Source: Enoplolaimus lenunculus (lineage: Eukaryota; Nematoda; Enoplea; Enoplida; Thoracostomopsidae). Taken from it: a stretch of 64,000 nucleotides of DNA. This document shows positions 37,013 through 49,042 of the stretch, piece by piece; within the stretch, counting starts at the first letter, position 1, and each line of letters starts with the position of its first letter. The notes beneath the pieces are model-generated. The model was not told where the DNA came from. It saw only the letters and a list, made by a program, of their open reading frames with translations, and did not search any database. The translations under genes and the position numbers were made by a program. Location: contig JASANG010003623.1 of the NCBI GenBank assembly GCA_030248215.1, forward strand, positions 244,638 through 308,637, in the 5' to 3' direction.

Positions 37013-39299
37013 ATTCAGTGTTTTATTGCAAACTTTCGTAACAGTTTTGGTTTTCAATCGACATTCGTTAAGTAAATAACTTTTCACTCATATTTTAAAA
37101 ATTTGTGAGAGGGGAAGAAATGTTGTTAAACCGCATAAAAATGTTAAAAAAAGAATATAAATTTATTCAATTATTCAACCAAGTAATTGCATACTACGCC
37201 AATAACAGATTGACTTTTGTAGCAAAACAAATCACAAACAAAACTAGCCACAACCTCACTACTACTGTAAAAAGCACACGCAACAATTTCGTTGAAGACA
37301 AAGACATCTGGTGATGACTGAAAATTATATGGCATAATTGATTTTCCGAGCCCGTTGACCGTTTAAAACGGAATGGCGTTAGACCAATGGCGGATCCATG
37401 GGGGGACCACCCCGGCCATGCCCCCCCCAACAGCATCTCGACAAAAAATATATAGCAATTTTATGGCAATAGTTCGTGGTTTGTGTGTGGGTCAAAAATA
37501 AGTTTATTACCCGTGAAATTTTTGCCCCCCCCCCCATTTTGAGATGGGTCAGACTATTTGAGGAAAAGTAAGTATAAACTTCAAATAGATCACTAACGGA
37601 CGAAAACACTTCTGAAACATTAAAATTATTTTAAAATGTCTAAGACCCCACCACCACCATGTCTATTAATATTTCAACTATTAAGCAATTTTAAAAAAGT
37701 GATCAACTTTTGAAAAAATCCCCCTTCGAGTTCTAATATTGACCTAGCCAGTCCTGTGATACATTTTTGAAATTTCAGTCTCCAGGTTGAAATCGAATCA
37801 GTATTACCACGTTGCAAACCCCCGGATTGGCAACATATAATACTTTTTCTTTCACTGCGGTAAACTGAAGATTCTTGGAAATGCAAGTAACTATGCCGTA
37901 CAGCGCAAATAGAAATTACGTGAACCATCATATGACAAGTAATGGTAGTTAATTCAATAATATATGATCTAACTTTAGTTCACTATATGCTATACATGGT
38001 AAGTGAGCAAGCAAATTAAACACAACTGTAACACATGAGAGTCAATAATAGGATTACCGTTTTCGGAGGGTTAACGGACTAAAAACTGAGAAACTTTTTC
38101 TCTAAAACTAAGATTTAGGCTATTAGTTAAACCTAAAACCAAAAAATTTGCTATAAACACATAATATTCCAGGAAAAAGATTGTAATATCAGTACCTCAG
38201 AAATTTCCCATTTTCAAAACGACAACCTCGTCAGTCGTCTTAAAAAGCACGACATAGTTAAATGAGTTCAATAAGCGAGTCATGTTTCTTTTGACAGTTA
38301 TAAATTAGTTTATCAAAAGTGAACATCTGCATAAAATTTTTCGCTTTTACATACATTTTCTCAGTAATTACTGATTAGCATTCATCAAAAATATGTTATA
38401 TAACGCCGGATTTTGCTTCCATTTTATAACAATTAACTTGTTGGCAATGACAAGCTTGCTAAACAGCATTGAAAGTAAAGGTATTAGCTAAAAATATATA
38501 TTTGATAATTTTCTTTTGCATAACTCTGCTATAGATGGATATGGGCGGTTTCAGTTAAAACCCGGCACCAAGACTGACACCGACACCGGGCTACGAAACC
38601 GGCAGTAAAAAGTCTCGATTTCGGTCAATTTTTGATCATCATCGAAAAAAATTTAAATTTTCAAAATAGATTGTTTCTGATGTTTTTTCGTTATTTTTCG
38701 TTGATTTTTCATAGGTTTTTTTGTGTTTTCTTCAGTATGTGCTCATTATTATTGCGTAACTATGAAAATTCATAGATTCACAGCGAAGTTTTATGTATCA
38801 GACATCGCTTGTTTCCGCAGTATTAACTCCTACGTTTTATAGGTTTACCAGCATTTGCTGAATCGGCAACTTTTAATCTCGGTTGCAAACCACCGAAACT
38901 TAAAAACCGAGTCCGAGACCTGCCAAATATCGACACTTGCCGATTCCAACATTGTTATCCCTGCTCTGATGATCATGTAACTTTTGCGTAAACGATGTGA
39001 GTGGTTATTCACCTACTCTTAGTGAAAGTAAAACATCATTCCGTTATACATATAACAGAGTGCAGAGCGTGACAGTCAGAGTTTATAGGATGGCATTCAA
39101 ATCGTACTTTTTGTGCTTGAAATTTTGCATTATTGCAAAAACTTAATTTACAAATTATGCCGCAATTTTAAAACTTATGTTGTATCCACGCCTACGTTCA
39201 GTTATTTAGCTAAAAACACATCATGAACTTCAAATGAACAAACAATTAAATTTTTAGCACAACAGGAACTGTGATTGATATTTCTTTCAATTTCCGTAG
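37013..39299. other. No supported gene; C/G homopolymer tracts
   Basis: C-rich tracts near 37425 and 37526 and GATCCATGGGGGGACC at 37393, typical of transposon remnants. A 69-codon ORF at 37105-37314 lacks recognisable features. CCGGCACC/GACACCGG words at 38556-38620 belong to hexamer-type repeats. Confidence 0.35.
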
Positions 39300-39463
39300 G
39301 CCCGCCGCTGCAGGTCAGGGTTCGCTTGCGTTCCTATTTTATCAACAACAAATTGGGGTTCGAGCCGTTGGCCACATCTATTTTGTTAATATCGAATTCG
39401 TCATTCAAATCTTAACCGCCCTAGGCAGTGTCCCATTTTGCTACGCTGTTTGGTATAAGCAAG
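39300..39463 (+). CDS. Possible last exon of an unidentified membrane protein
   Basis: Preceded by an acceptor (TTTCTTTCAATTTCCGTAG). The frame reads PAAAGQGSLAFLFYQQQIGV, then an evenly hydrophobic stretch (HIYFVNIEFVIQILTALGSV) and PFCYAVWYK, like one or two membrane helices and a short tail. The base composition is richer in GC than its surroundings. A MITE enters directly after the TATAAG codons; in the uninterrupted site (target copy after the MITE) the next codon is TAA. No upstream exon or family was recognised, so it could also be a decayed transposon gene. Confidence 0.35.
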
Positions 39464-39780
39464 AGTGGATGATGTCAACTTGCAGAAGAGTGTGCAACTG
39501 ATTCGGTAGTGCATGGCACAAAGTGTACCAACACGCGTTGCATTTTTGCTCGACCCCCCTGATTTGGGGGGGGGGTAGTCACCACTTAATTTACATAGTA
39601 AACATAGGAGTTAAAACATAATCGGAGCGACTTTAGCTAAAATTCGAAATATTGGTTCAATGTTACCCCCAACCCCAAATAAGGGGGGGGGGGTAGGTCA
39701 AAAATACAACGTGCGCTGGGTACATTGTTTTGTGTACAGAACGTACCCAGTTGCACCCTTTATTAAAATCATCCACTCTT
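39461..39780. mobile_element. AAGAGTGGATGAT MITE with target duplication
   Basis: 320 bp with inverted ends AAGAGTGGATGAT / ATCATCCACTCTT, flanked by GGTATAAGC and GGTATAAGT (9 bp, one mismatch), suggesting a MULE- or hAT-like transposase. Internally: two G-runs (about 39566 and 39684) and GTACATTG...CAGAACGTACCC arms. Confidence 0.85.
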
Positions 39781-40448
39781 GGTATAAGTAACCTTGATAT
39801 TCCAAGATGCAATGATGGCTGACTAGAACATCATAAACAAATTGGCAAACTAAAAGCTTTTCAGTCTGCCAAAGTTTCAAAGACGAATACTATAACATCA
39901 TCTAAAAGACGAGAACAGGAAGAAAGTTTGTAATTTGCACGGCAAAAAACAGACATCTGAAACGGACAATCCTTTAATGTTGCGACAGCGAGAAAAACAA
40001 CGATAAAAAACACTTTAAAGATACAAATAAAAAAAGTTTTCGCTACATAAACCTACAGTTTGAATTAAAGGTGCTGGTTGTGAACAATAAGTGAATCAAG
40101 GTTTATTGTATTAATGGCCGTTTTGAATTTAGATGAGCTCAATGTGTAGCTTGGATTATAAGATGAAATATGTTGTTTGCAACTGCGATCTTGTCTTTGC
40201 AGGGGAGCCGAACAAACTCCAAGTCATCGATTAACACAGGTTGTTTAGTTCTATTGCCAATTTTGAGATTCGCAATTGCAGAAGTTCGTCAGTTTGAAAA
40301 CTTATCGCAATTTGGTGATAGATGCTCTACGCTTTAGAGAATAATGGCCCTAAACTAAAATAGATTGGTAGAAACCTTCAAAATTGTGTATCGTTAAAAA
40401 CCGTTATACTATTGCGAGTTGTTTTAATTATTTTGTTTTTTGACGACT

Positions 40449-40702
40449 GGCGAACTGAGAAATTTGAGTTGGAGGGGCGCATACTGCCAGGTCTGTGCTT
40501 TCGCGCCTTGGGCTTCCACCTAAAAGTAAACTTAGAATCCTTTTAGCGGTGACGGATCTAAATGTTTGGGGTATGGCGAACTGAGAAATTTGAGTTGGAG
40601 GGGCGCATACTGCCAGGTCTGTGCTTTCGCGCCTTGGGCTTCCACCTAAAAGTAAACTTAGAATCCTTTTAGCGGTGACGGATCTAAATGTTTGGGGTAT
40701 GG
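40449..40702. repeat. 126-bp tandem duplication
   Basis: Two nearly identical units starting GGCGAACTGAGAAATTTGAG at 40449 and 40575. The minus-strand ORF here repeats the same peptide twice and has no known domain. Confidence 0.9.
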
Positions 40703-41552
40703 CATATTTCGCATTGGCCACGCTGCTCTAGTTGGCCCCGAGACCAATTTCAGAGTTCTCTTTTAGGTCCTCAAAATTTTTGGTACGCTGGGTAACTGGA
40801 GCAAGCTAAATTGTTCACAACTTGAACGCGATTTGAAGAAAATATTGCGAGCGAAGCGAAGGAAAAGCTTGCCACTATTATTTGATTATATGTATCGGAA
40901 AAGCGCTTAGCCATTCCTTTTTGAGTCAGCGCCTGATAAGATAAGCAAAATAAATAAATGGTTAGCTCACAGCAAGTCCTCAAATAAACCACATTTTAAC
41001 CATGCTGTGAAATTAATATTTGTCATAAAATAACAAGGCTGACTTTTGTCAATTCATTTAAATGAAACCTACGCCAAATAACCACGCCTCCAACCGTATT
41101 TTAACGTATTAAGTCTAAGGTTTACGCAAAAAAATGTACATTTGGCAAATTTGGTTTGTTTTTCAAAGATACTTACCTGTAATATTTGTTTAATGACTTG
41201 AATTATTTTCAGGCACAAGAACTGATGCTATTTGAGTTTTGTTTAATTGAATGTATAAAAATCTGCAAGTTATATTACTGCGATCCTCGTTTTGCCTGCA
41301 AGCAACCATGATTTGAATTGAAAACTATCACCGAGGGAAACGGTTATAGACATTAAGTAAGAAATTTTTCATTAAAATAGTAATTTTTAGTTTTTTTCGT
41401 TGATATATTAACACGTTCGCGCCATTTTTAAAAAATGAGTCAGCTTACACAAACAATATGTTTATATAAATAATCGGCAGTATGGCGCTGAAGTTTGATA
41501 CATATCTGCAGTTGTGTTGCTTTTTTACCGTTACTAAAGGCAACTGCGGGTT

Positions 41553-41663
41553 GTTACCCACCGGTGGGTAACTATTGACTACGCAAGCAATTCAATTTTT
41601 TCGTAACCACAGTCAATGTTACCCACCCGTTACCCACCATATTCTTACCCACGGGTGGGTAAC
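41553..41663. repeat. Left subterminal palindromes of piggyBac
   Basis: GTTACCCACCGGTGGGTAAC at 41553-41572, two half-sites (41618-41638) and CTTACCCACGGGTGGGTAAC at 41644-41663. Likely transposase-binding sites, mirrored at the right end. Confidence 0.85.
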
Positions 41664-41736
41664 ATTGACCACATTAGTTGAAAATTTTAAGGCTATTACG
41701 TGTTTTATATAAGTTTAGCTTAACGTCGTTTCAAAA

Positions 41737-43963
41737 ATGTCTATGTATGATTCTCAACATAACACAGACGAAGAGGACGAACCGCAATCACTCGAACTGG
41801 GAATATATTTACCAGCGGCATCTCCGAAATTTGATAAACCAGTCGATTCAGATTCAGAATCCGACGAGTCGTATGTTGCAAGCGAAGAGCCGACTGAATC
41901 ACGAGAGTCTAACAGCAGCACTAGCGAAACTGACGATGGTGAGGGCAGCGATAGTACTATGCTTGGTGACAACGAACTGGCTACAAATTCCGAATGGCAC
42001 AGTATTGATAATGTCGAAGGGAAACCCATATTTCGTGGTAGAAGCGGACTTCAGATAAAAATTAAGGTAAAGAATTGCATGTGTAGCTGCAACTTAATCA
42101 TGATAAATATGCGTCAAGGGTTAATTGATAGATATGAATTGCCTTGTGAGTGGGATTATTTAATCCGCATTGGCTGTAAACTGATATATTATAGCTCATG
42201 CTTGATATTTCTTGCAATCGTTTGCAAAATATTCATATAAATTTATGTCAAGCTTGAGAATGAAAGGGATGTTTCCTTGTTAAGACATACAGCTGAAAGT
42301 ATTCGGTGCATGTAGTGGTTGCGACTTTTTGCTGACGAACTTGCACGCGGGAATAGGGCTTTAATCTGATGCAGAAAAATATTTGTAGGGAAGCGGGCAT
42401 GGTGGTCAAGTGCTTGCTGTCAATTGCTTCAAAGCACTGGTGGACGAACACATCGTGAACTTCATTGCTGAAGAAACGAACCGGTACGCAGAACAGTATC
42501 GTTCAAAGCAAAGCGTTTCGGATCAAAAGAAGTTTGATAAGTGGTGGAGACCTACTACGCCGGAAGAAATTTATAAATTTTTGGGTTGCATTTTGTACAT
42601 GGGACTTGTTCAAATGCCATCAATCCGAAGCTATTGGGCAAAGAGCAAGCTATACTCTGCAAGTATACTTTCAGGTATTATGCCGCGAGTAAGGTTTGAA
42701 AACATACTTCGATTTTTTCATTTTGCTGACTCCACAGTTGGCGGAGGCAAGTTGTTTCGAGTTCAAGGTCTGATAGATCGGCTTGTTGAAAACTATCAAA
42801 AAGCGTATTGGCCCGGCGAAATTTTCGTAATTGACGAGAGTATGATTGCGTGGCGAGGACGATTGGGTTTTCGGCAATACAATCCTGGAAAATCACATAA
42901 ATATGGAGTCAAAGTGTACAAATTGTGTTGCATGTCTGGTTTTACTTGGAATATGATGGTTTATGAAGGTAGACAAGTTCGGCCGTCAAGTCTTCCGCAC
43001 TCTGCAGACGTTACGATGAAGTTGGGAGAAGAGCTTTTTGACGAAGGACGCACCTACTGCATGGATAATTTTTATACAAGCGTGCGAATTGCAGAAATGC
43101 TACTTGCTAGAGACACTTATGTTTGTGGAACCTTACGCGTTAATCGAGCTGGTAACCCAAAATCAGTGACGCAAAAGAAGCTTCAGCGGGGTGAAATAAT
43201 AGGTAAACAGAAAACTGTTTGTTTCAAACTTGCGGAAGAAACATATGGGGGCGAAATAAAAGTTTTGAAATGGCATGATAAACGTGACGTATTGATTTGC
43301 ACTACTCGCCCAGATCATGGAGCACATTTAGTTGACACTGGCAAAACAAATTGGAAGGGCGACAGTATAATGAAACCAAAAGCGGTGATTGACTATAATA
43401 GTGCGAAAAAAGGAGTGGACGTATCGGACCAGCTGGCAGTTTATCACTCAGAGGTTCGCAAATCTTTAAAATGGTATAAGAAATTGGCAATTACGTTTCT
43501 TTGTGAAACAAGCGTAGTTAATGCAGCTGTTATATACAGATCAGTATTAGGACGCGCTGTGCCTATGTTAGAATTTCGGGAGAAGTTGGTTAGATGGTTT
43601 TTGTTGGGTAAAGAAGACGAAGCTGTTTCTCGTGGGCCGAGATCTTTTCACGTGAAAACTGTAGTTGGGCCAAGCACGTCTATGGTCACGCAAAGAGGAA
43701 CCGTGAAAACAAGAAAAAGCATCGAGGAATCATATAAGGCTGTAAAAGGGCACAAGATGGGTAAAAGAGAAGGAATGGTTCGAAATGTGCGTCGACATTG
43801 CAGCCAATGTTATCAGCGCATTCGTGCAGCAAACCCGGGTTTGAGTAGGAATGAAGTTTTAAAGAAGGTTCCAAAGGTGGTATTTTTTGCGAGACATGTG
43901 AGAAACAGCCATATATGTGTGTTCCATGCTTCAACTCACATTTTGTTGCAATGGAATAATTAA
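41737..43963 (+). CDS. piggyBac transposase, two exons, 3' frameshift
   Basis: Cuts and joins DNA at TTAA. Exon 1 41737-42066 encodes 110 residues, acidic and Ser-rich (SDSESDES), as usual for piggyBac N-termini. GT-AG intron 42067-42388, phase 0. Exon 2 starts at 42389 (GSGHGGQVLAVNCF). Catalytic Asp residues at about 259 (VIDESMIAW), 336 (YCMDNFYTS) and 454 (KKGVDVSDQ) match the DDD triad. At the C-terminus HCSQCYQRI begins the Cys-rich zinc domain, but the rest (FCETCEKQPYMCVPCF) is in another frame: a run of six T at 43883-43888 looks one T short, so the annotated frame ends at 43963 and the zinc-domain frame at 43959. The start at 41737 is the first Met of the acidic region. Confidence 0.92.
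42300..42375. mobile_element. MITE end inside the piggyBac intron
   Basis: GCATGTAGTGGTTGCGAC then CTTGCACGCGGGAATAGGGC and TTTAAT resemble the inverted end of the MITE family at 32505 and 45188. A nested insertion may have made or lengthened the intron. Confidence 0.4.
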
Positions 43964-44079
43964 GAAATTAAGATATGGCGACGTTTCTCGCTACAATATT
44001 GCCGTCAGCTATCATTTTGTTTCCTTTATTGATTGATCTGTTTCAAATTAGTTTTGTTTTATTGGGTTCAATGGACAAT

Positions 44080-44334
44080 GTTACCCACAGGTGGGTAACA
44101 TTTAGGAAATCGCGAAAATTTGTTTCAACCCTCCGATCAAACACAAATGTTACCCACTGGTGGGTAACATACCTCCATCGTAAAGATTTGGCGATTGCTT
44201 GGCCAATATGCCAATATCTAATATATTGCTACAGACAATAGTACGCAATGTGTGTTTAAAAACCTCTTACGATCACCCACGCGTGGGTAACATTGTCGAA
44301 CAATCACTACGAAGATCACCCACCGGTGGGTAAC
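44080..44334. repeat. Right subterminal palindromes of piggyBac
   Basis: GTTACCCACAGGTGGGTAAC (44080-44099), GTTACCCACTGGTGGGTAAC (44149-44168), ATCACCCACGCGTGGGTAAC (44272-44291) and ATCACCCACCGGTGGGTAAC (44315-44334). The arms are fixed and only the central two bases vary, mostly. Confidence 0.9.
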
Positions 44335-44520
44335 TTTGTCGCGAACGTGTTAACGTCTCGAGTGTAAAGCGTGCTGTATGAGCTATTTTAGAAACAAAAG
44401 CTTTAATGACCTATGCATATTTTAGAGTCTGGATAAACCCTTCAAAGACAGTTAAAGAACCTTTGTGTTTTTTGATAATAGTGCGCAAACGTACTGATTG
44501 GTAATCAGGTTCGTATTACC

Positions 44521-44850
44521 AAGAGTGGATGATCATTCTTTATAATAAGAGTGCGCAACTGGGTACATTCTGTGTCTTACAGAATGTACCCGGCACGCGT
44601 TGCGTTTTGGCCTACCCCCCTTGTTTAGGGGGGTTTAAGCAAGAGATTAACAGTATGCTTCAGTACACCTACCCCCCTTAAACAAGGGGGATTACAATTT
44701 ACTCCTAGCATTACTACGATATAAAACTGCATTCAGACCCCCTAAACAAGGGGGGGTAGGCCAAAAACGCGACGCGTGCCGGGTACATTCTTTAATACGC
44801 AGAATGTACCCAGTTGCACACTCTTGTTATAAAGAGCGGTCATCCACTGT
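44521..44850. mobile_element. AAGAGTGGATGATC MITE, long palindromic copy
   Basis: About 330 bp. Ends AAGAGTGGATGATCATTC / GAGCGGTCATCCACT; next in, GTGCGCAACTGGGTACATTC / GAATGTACCCAGTTGCACAC; then CCCCCCTTGTTTAGGGGGG and its complement repeated inside. Same family as 39461-39780. Confidence 0.85.
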
Positions 44851-45187
44851 AGGTATCACTAATCATTTTCAAATTTGATCAGCGGCGTTCCGCGTACAGA
44901 AGATTCGCTACCGATCTGCAGTAACTGTCGGGTAATGTCAGATCAACCGTAAATTTTTAGTATATTTGGGCGTTCTAGCTTTTAATTATATATTAAACAA
45001 AAACCACACTTTTGTACAATTCTTCGCACAAAAATATCGTTTATACAATTCCTGGCGCAACAATTAGCTGCTCCTGCTGCAACTTACTGTAATATTTTCA
45101 ATGTCAAAAAATTGCCACATTTGAACGCACAAAGTACGGTGCCCACAAACTTAAGTCCTGAAGATTACAGAATTTTTCTACCACGTG

Positions 45188-45457
45188 TAAGCGGCATTCA
45201 CGCGTGCAAAATTTCAATGCAAGAACTTGCAGCTGCAACTTGCACTTGCAATTTTTGTCCAAAATCCCGTTCGAAAAACTTGTAGCTGCAAATAATTCAT
45301 TAAAAATCAGAGCGAGTTCACATGTGTGAATACCCAAGCAAGTTTACTGAATTTATTGCAGCCGCTTTCTCATTGGCTAATGAAAAAAATCCATGTTCTG
45401 CGTGCAATTTGCAGATGCAAGTTCCGCGGAAAAAATACAATCGTGAATAGGTTTAAG
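45188..45457. mobile_element. MITE with GCAGCTGCAA repeats, full length
   Basis: About 270 bp. Inverted ends TAAGCGGCATTCACGCGTGC and (complement) CTTAAACCTATTCACGATTG; inside, ACTTGCAGCTGCAACTTGC, AAAACTTGTAGCTGCAAAT and CTGAATTTATTGCAGCCGC. Matches 32505-32735. Confidence 0.7.
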
Positions 45458-45624
45458 ACTTTTTCATTCGTCGATGCAAATAGGGTCACTTCATGTGTTA
45501 GACTACAATTGAATATTTTTTCCATAAACGCAATAATCAAAAATTATCATTTGAGTAAATATTAAAAGGATGTGTTCTAGCGTTATGTTCTAATGAGTGT
45601 CTTTCATTTTAGATACTGGACATC

Positions 45625-46345
45625 AGGGTTCCAATCAGAAGTACATTTTGCCGGAATCAGATTCGGAATCGGCATCAACTTTTTTGTCGGAACCGAAACC
45701 GGAGCCGCAATCGAAATTTTAGTTTTCGTAATTCTTTTAAAAATAAGGTGCATGACTTTGACTTTTGTTTGCAGTACGCCTATCTGTATTCGCAGCTTCA
45801 GTAAAAATTGCTCGTATAGTGACTGTATTAGCGATTTACTATCGCTATAAATCTAATAATATTTATGGTGGCCTGTCAATTCTAAAAAACAGCCAGCCAA
45901 TTCTCAGAACGCTGGATCATCTGGGCCTTAATTTAAATACAGTTAATCATTTTTAGCATTTCAAAACTTTAAATATGAAGTCTTATGAAGCAATAAATAA
46001 CACGATTCAGATTTTGTAAATTAGCCGATTCTATGAAGTGCCTCTGTCTCTGCAAGAATACTATTGAACCAAATATCGAGCTATATTTGAAAATTCGTGG
46101 ATCTTAACATCACTGCTTGCCGCTATGAAATAGATATTTAAGTTTAAAAATGCAAAACTTAACGTTGTTTTCGCTCTCCTAGATGCTCTTCAAATAACAA
46201 ATGAGAAGAGACTACTTACTAAGAAAAATGAACACATCTGCAAACAAACGAAACAACAGTCTGGCATCGAAATAGCAGCCAGTCGGAATCTGAATCGGAA
46301 ACAAAATTGTATCGGAATTTTACCCGGAATCGGAATTTCGTTCAA
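45625..46345. repeat. GGAATC/GGAACC hexamer-type element
   Basis: 45640-45730 (CCGGAATCAGATTCGGAATC, CGGAACCGAAACCGGAGCC) and 46280-46340 (GTCGGAATCTGAATCGG, CCCGGAATCGGAATTTCG) hold hexamer runs in similar orientation and may bracket one element of about 700 bp, like the CCGGAG element at 10536. The pairing is inferred. Confidence 0.4.
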
Positions 46346-46427
46346 AACCTGCGGAATAATATAATGAATTTTTAAACGGAAGTAACATGGGTAAAGCAAA
46401 CATCTAATAAGAAAAACTCTTGAAACT

Positions 46428-47105
46428 TTGCTAAAACTGCTATTAAATTGCGAAACGTCACACGCAGCAGTGCATAAGTTGTATAACATTTGGCGATGAG
46501 CAGAGAAACAAAAGCCTCTACAGGTACACAATTTTCTTACCGCGAACTTTCGGGTAAAGGTGTTTTCAAATTATCAACATTTCACAGTAACTAAATTATT
46601 TTAATAAGCAAGACTGAAAATTCGTGACCTTAGGAATTTATCCTTCATGATTATTTAGTTATTCTGACAAGACCAAATCACAAAACAATGTTGGTCTCAA
46701 ATTTTGAGTTTAGATTAAAATCATACAGTTACCATGAAATGATGATAATATGAAAATACGTTTACGCAAATGTTCAAGGTAAGAAAAATATGTATCTCTG
46801 GAGAATTTCGTTCCTCTACTCATCGCTAAGTGTTATAAAACTTTGCTAAATGCTTTACTATGTCAAATTGCGAAAGGTCACACGCAGTACACCGTAAGTT
46901 TTATATCACCTATGAGTGCAGGAAGGAAAGTCTACAAAGGTACACATTTTTCTATTCTTGAACTCAGTCTTTGGGTAAATGTTTTTTCAAATTATCAATA
47001 TTTCACGGTAACTGAACAATTAAAACTAAAAATTTGAAACCCTACGAAATTATTTTCTACGACCATTTAGTAATTCTTACAAGACCAAATCCCAAAAGAA
47101 CGTTG
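46428..47105. repeat. Direct duplication, about 280-bp units
   Basis: 46428-46705 and 46833-47105 share AACTTTGCTAAA, AATTGCGAAA(C/G)GTCACACGCAG, AGGTACACA, TTTTCAAATTATCAA and GACAAGACCAAATC-like words at an offset of about 405 bp. The short ORF in the second unit is not preserved in the first. Confidence 0.6.
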
Positions 47106-48722
47106 AATAATTATAACAGATTAATAGTTTATCATTACACATTCGGTATTATTTTAATAAATAAAATAATAAAACCGATTTGAGGTTGTACTTGTATGAA
47201 AGCCTATGCCAGAATCTGCAATAGTTTTAACTGAAAACTGTGACAAAAACTGCTTGTTTGCTCTTGGGATGTCTACTTTATTTATGCACGTGCAATTGTA
47301 TAAAATTCAGGCGTCATGATAACGATATATTCAGATATTAATTGCAATCAAATACGTTGCCATTTTTAATTTGCTACAAACTCATAAACACGTTGAAAAT
47401 AGCGCGTAGAAGTTAGCTAAATTTGAAGGACGCGTTCCGCTCAGAGGGTTGAGGAATTACTGAACTTTGAAGTTTATTTCATCTCGCTTAAAATATGCTA
47501 AAATTTTGAAATTTATACAAATTTCTTAAAAAAACTAGTACATACGGTTTGCATATTGGGGACACCAACTTAAGTTGTGGATAACTTGGGTTATTTTGAG
47601 CTTGGCATACATGCCTGTCTTCACAATTGATTGATGTTACCAAAACTTAATCTGACAAAAGCACTATTTTTTATGGATGAGTGAATAAACAATTGTTCGT
47701 TTTCCTAAAAATAGCAATTCATATTCAAAGTTCCTTAAAATTCACTTGATGCGTGCAATTAATCACTCACAATAAAACTAATGCTTTCCGACGTAAAACG
47801 GGGACGATGAAAAATAGAATTTTTCAAAATTCAACTTTGTCGGTGAAATAATCACGGGAGGTTATGAGAAGCAGAAATATGCAAATCTTTTTTATACCAG
47901 ATCATTTTGGATGAAGACCAGCCGGGGGAAACCGAAAAGATAAGGCGTTTACAGTCATCAAGATCAAATTTTCGGTATTGCCAACGTTGTGATTGTAAGA
48001 TTAGGTAAGTTTTAAAACCACGGAGTGATGTATTTATGATAAGATGGTTTTCCAATTTTTTGCCTTGAATAATTTGTCGACTTTGGGTTAAACAGACGTG
48101 AAAATACAACGACAAAACAATTTTCACTGGACCCAAAAGTATAAATTTTTGAGAATTTGAACACAACGTCTCTGTTTTCTCGATCGTTTCGCTAGCGATA
48201 TTTAACTCAATTGATGCTCATGTGACGAAAGTGTCAGCCCTGATCAGTTTCACTGTATACATAGCACAAAGCGAGCCATTTTTAATCGAAAAGGAGCGAA
48301 AGTATGGTTGTTATAACCGCGGCAGCAGAATGGGACATTACACGCGAATACCCGCGGGTACCCGCGGGTATCATCCCCGATCAATTTCGCTGCATGCATG
48401 GCACACAACGACCCCATTTTTAATCTAAAAGGAGCGCAACGTCTGTTTCTATAAACGTGGCAGTATTTTCTGAACTAATAATAGGAAGAATATTTTCAAC
48501 GCCGTATTATAAGTTCCTTGAGTAACCTACTCAATTATCCTATGTACAAATATAAGTTTACCTATATATACTATGCGTGCTTTTTGACATAAAATTTCAA
48601 AGCCAATTTGACTAATAACTGTATCAATTTAGCTTACGCTTATACAGAAACAAGTACTGCTATCATTGTTCAATATGAGGATCAAGATAATAGATTATTA
48701 CACGTGAGGCTTATGGTAAAGA
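47106..48722. other. No gene; pair of direct repeats around ACCCGCGGGTA
   Basis: 48241-48325 and 48379-48465 are diverged direct repeats (GATCA(G/A)TTTC, CCATTTTTAATC, AAAGGAGCG), with CCCGCGGGTACCCGCGGGTA at 48352-48371 between them. Otherwise nothing supported. Confidence 0.5.
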
Positions 48723-48941
48723 CCCATATTGTTAAATTCGTATAGCACCTATCACCACTTAGCGATATGTTTTCAAACTGGCGAAATCTTGCAATTGCCG
48801 ATCATAATATTGGGACGGAAGTAGGACAACGCAAATGAAATGCGAAAATATGTTGAATTTCACAGCTCACCATTCACCGGTTCGTAAGTTCCATGGTCAA
48901 TGTGAGTTTGTGATAGGTGATACACACCTTGGAGAGTACGG
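48723..48941. mobile_element. MITE, CCATATTCTC family
   Basis: Starts CCCATATTGTTAAATTCGTA with GCACCTATCACCACTTAGCG and ends GTGATAGGTGATACACACC then TTGGAGAGTACGG. About 219 bp. Confidence 0.65.
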
Positions 48942-49042
48942 ATCAATCACGTTTCATAGTAAACCGCACCCTTTTCCTCAGTTATGCAACTGAAACATTC
49001 CGAAAATGAGAGGTTAAAGTTCAAAAAGCACTTCGAAACTTT

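Larger units (their letters stand above)
41408..44353 (+). mobile_element. piggyBac DNA transposon, nearly complete
   Basis: 2946 bp including TTAA at both ends (41408-41411 and 44350-44353). Inverted termini CACGTTCGCG are directly inside. It carries a two-exon transposase and several GTTACCCAC-type palindromes at both ends. The TTAA duplication, terminal repeats and DDD transposase all agree with the piggyBac superfamily. Confidence 0.95.

Noticed and set aside
40428-40721. 97-codon minus-strand ORF with an internally repeated peptide
   Set aside because: It reflects the 126-bp tandem duplication (a multiple of three); no domain seen.
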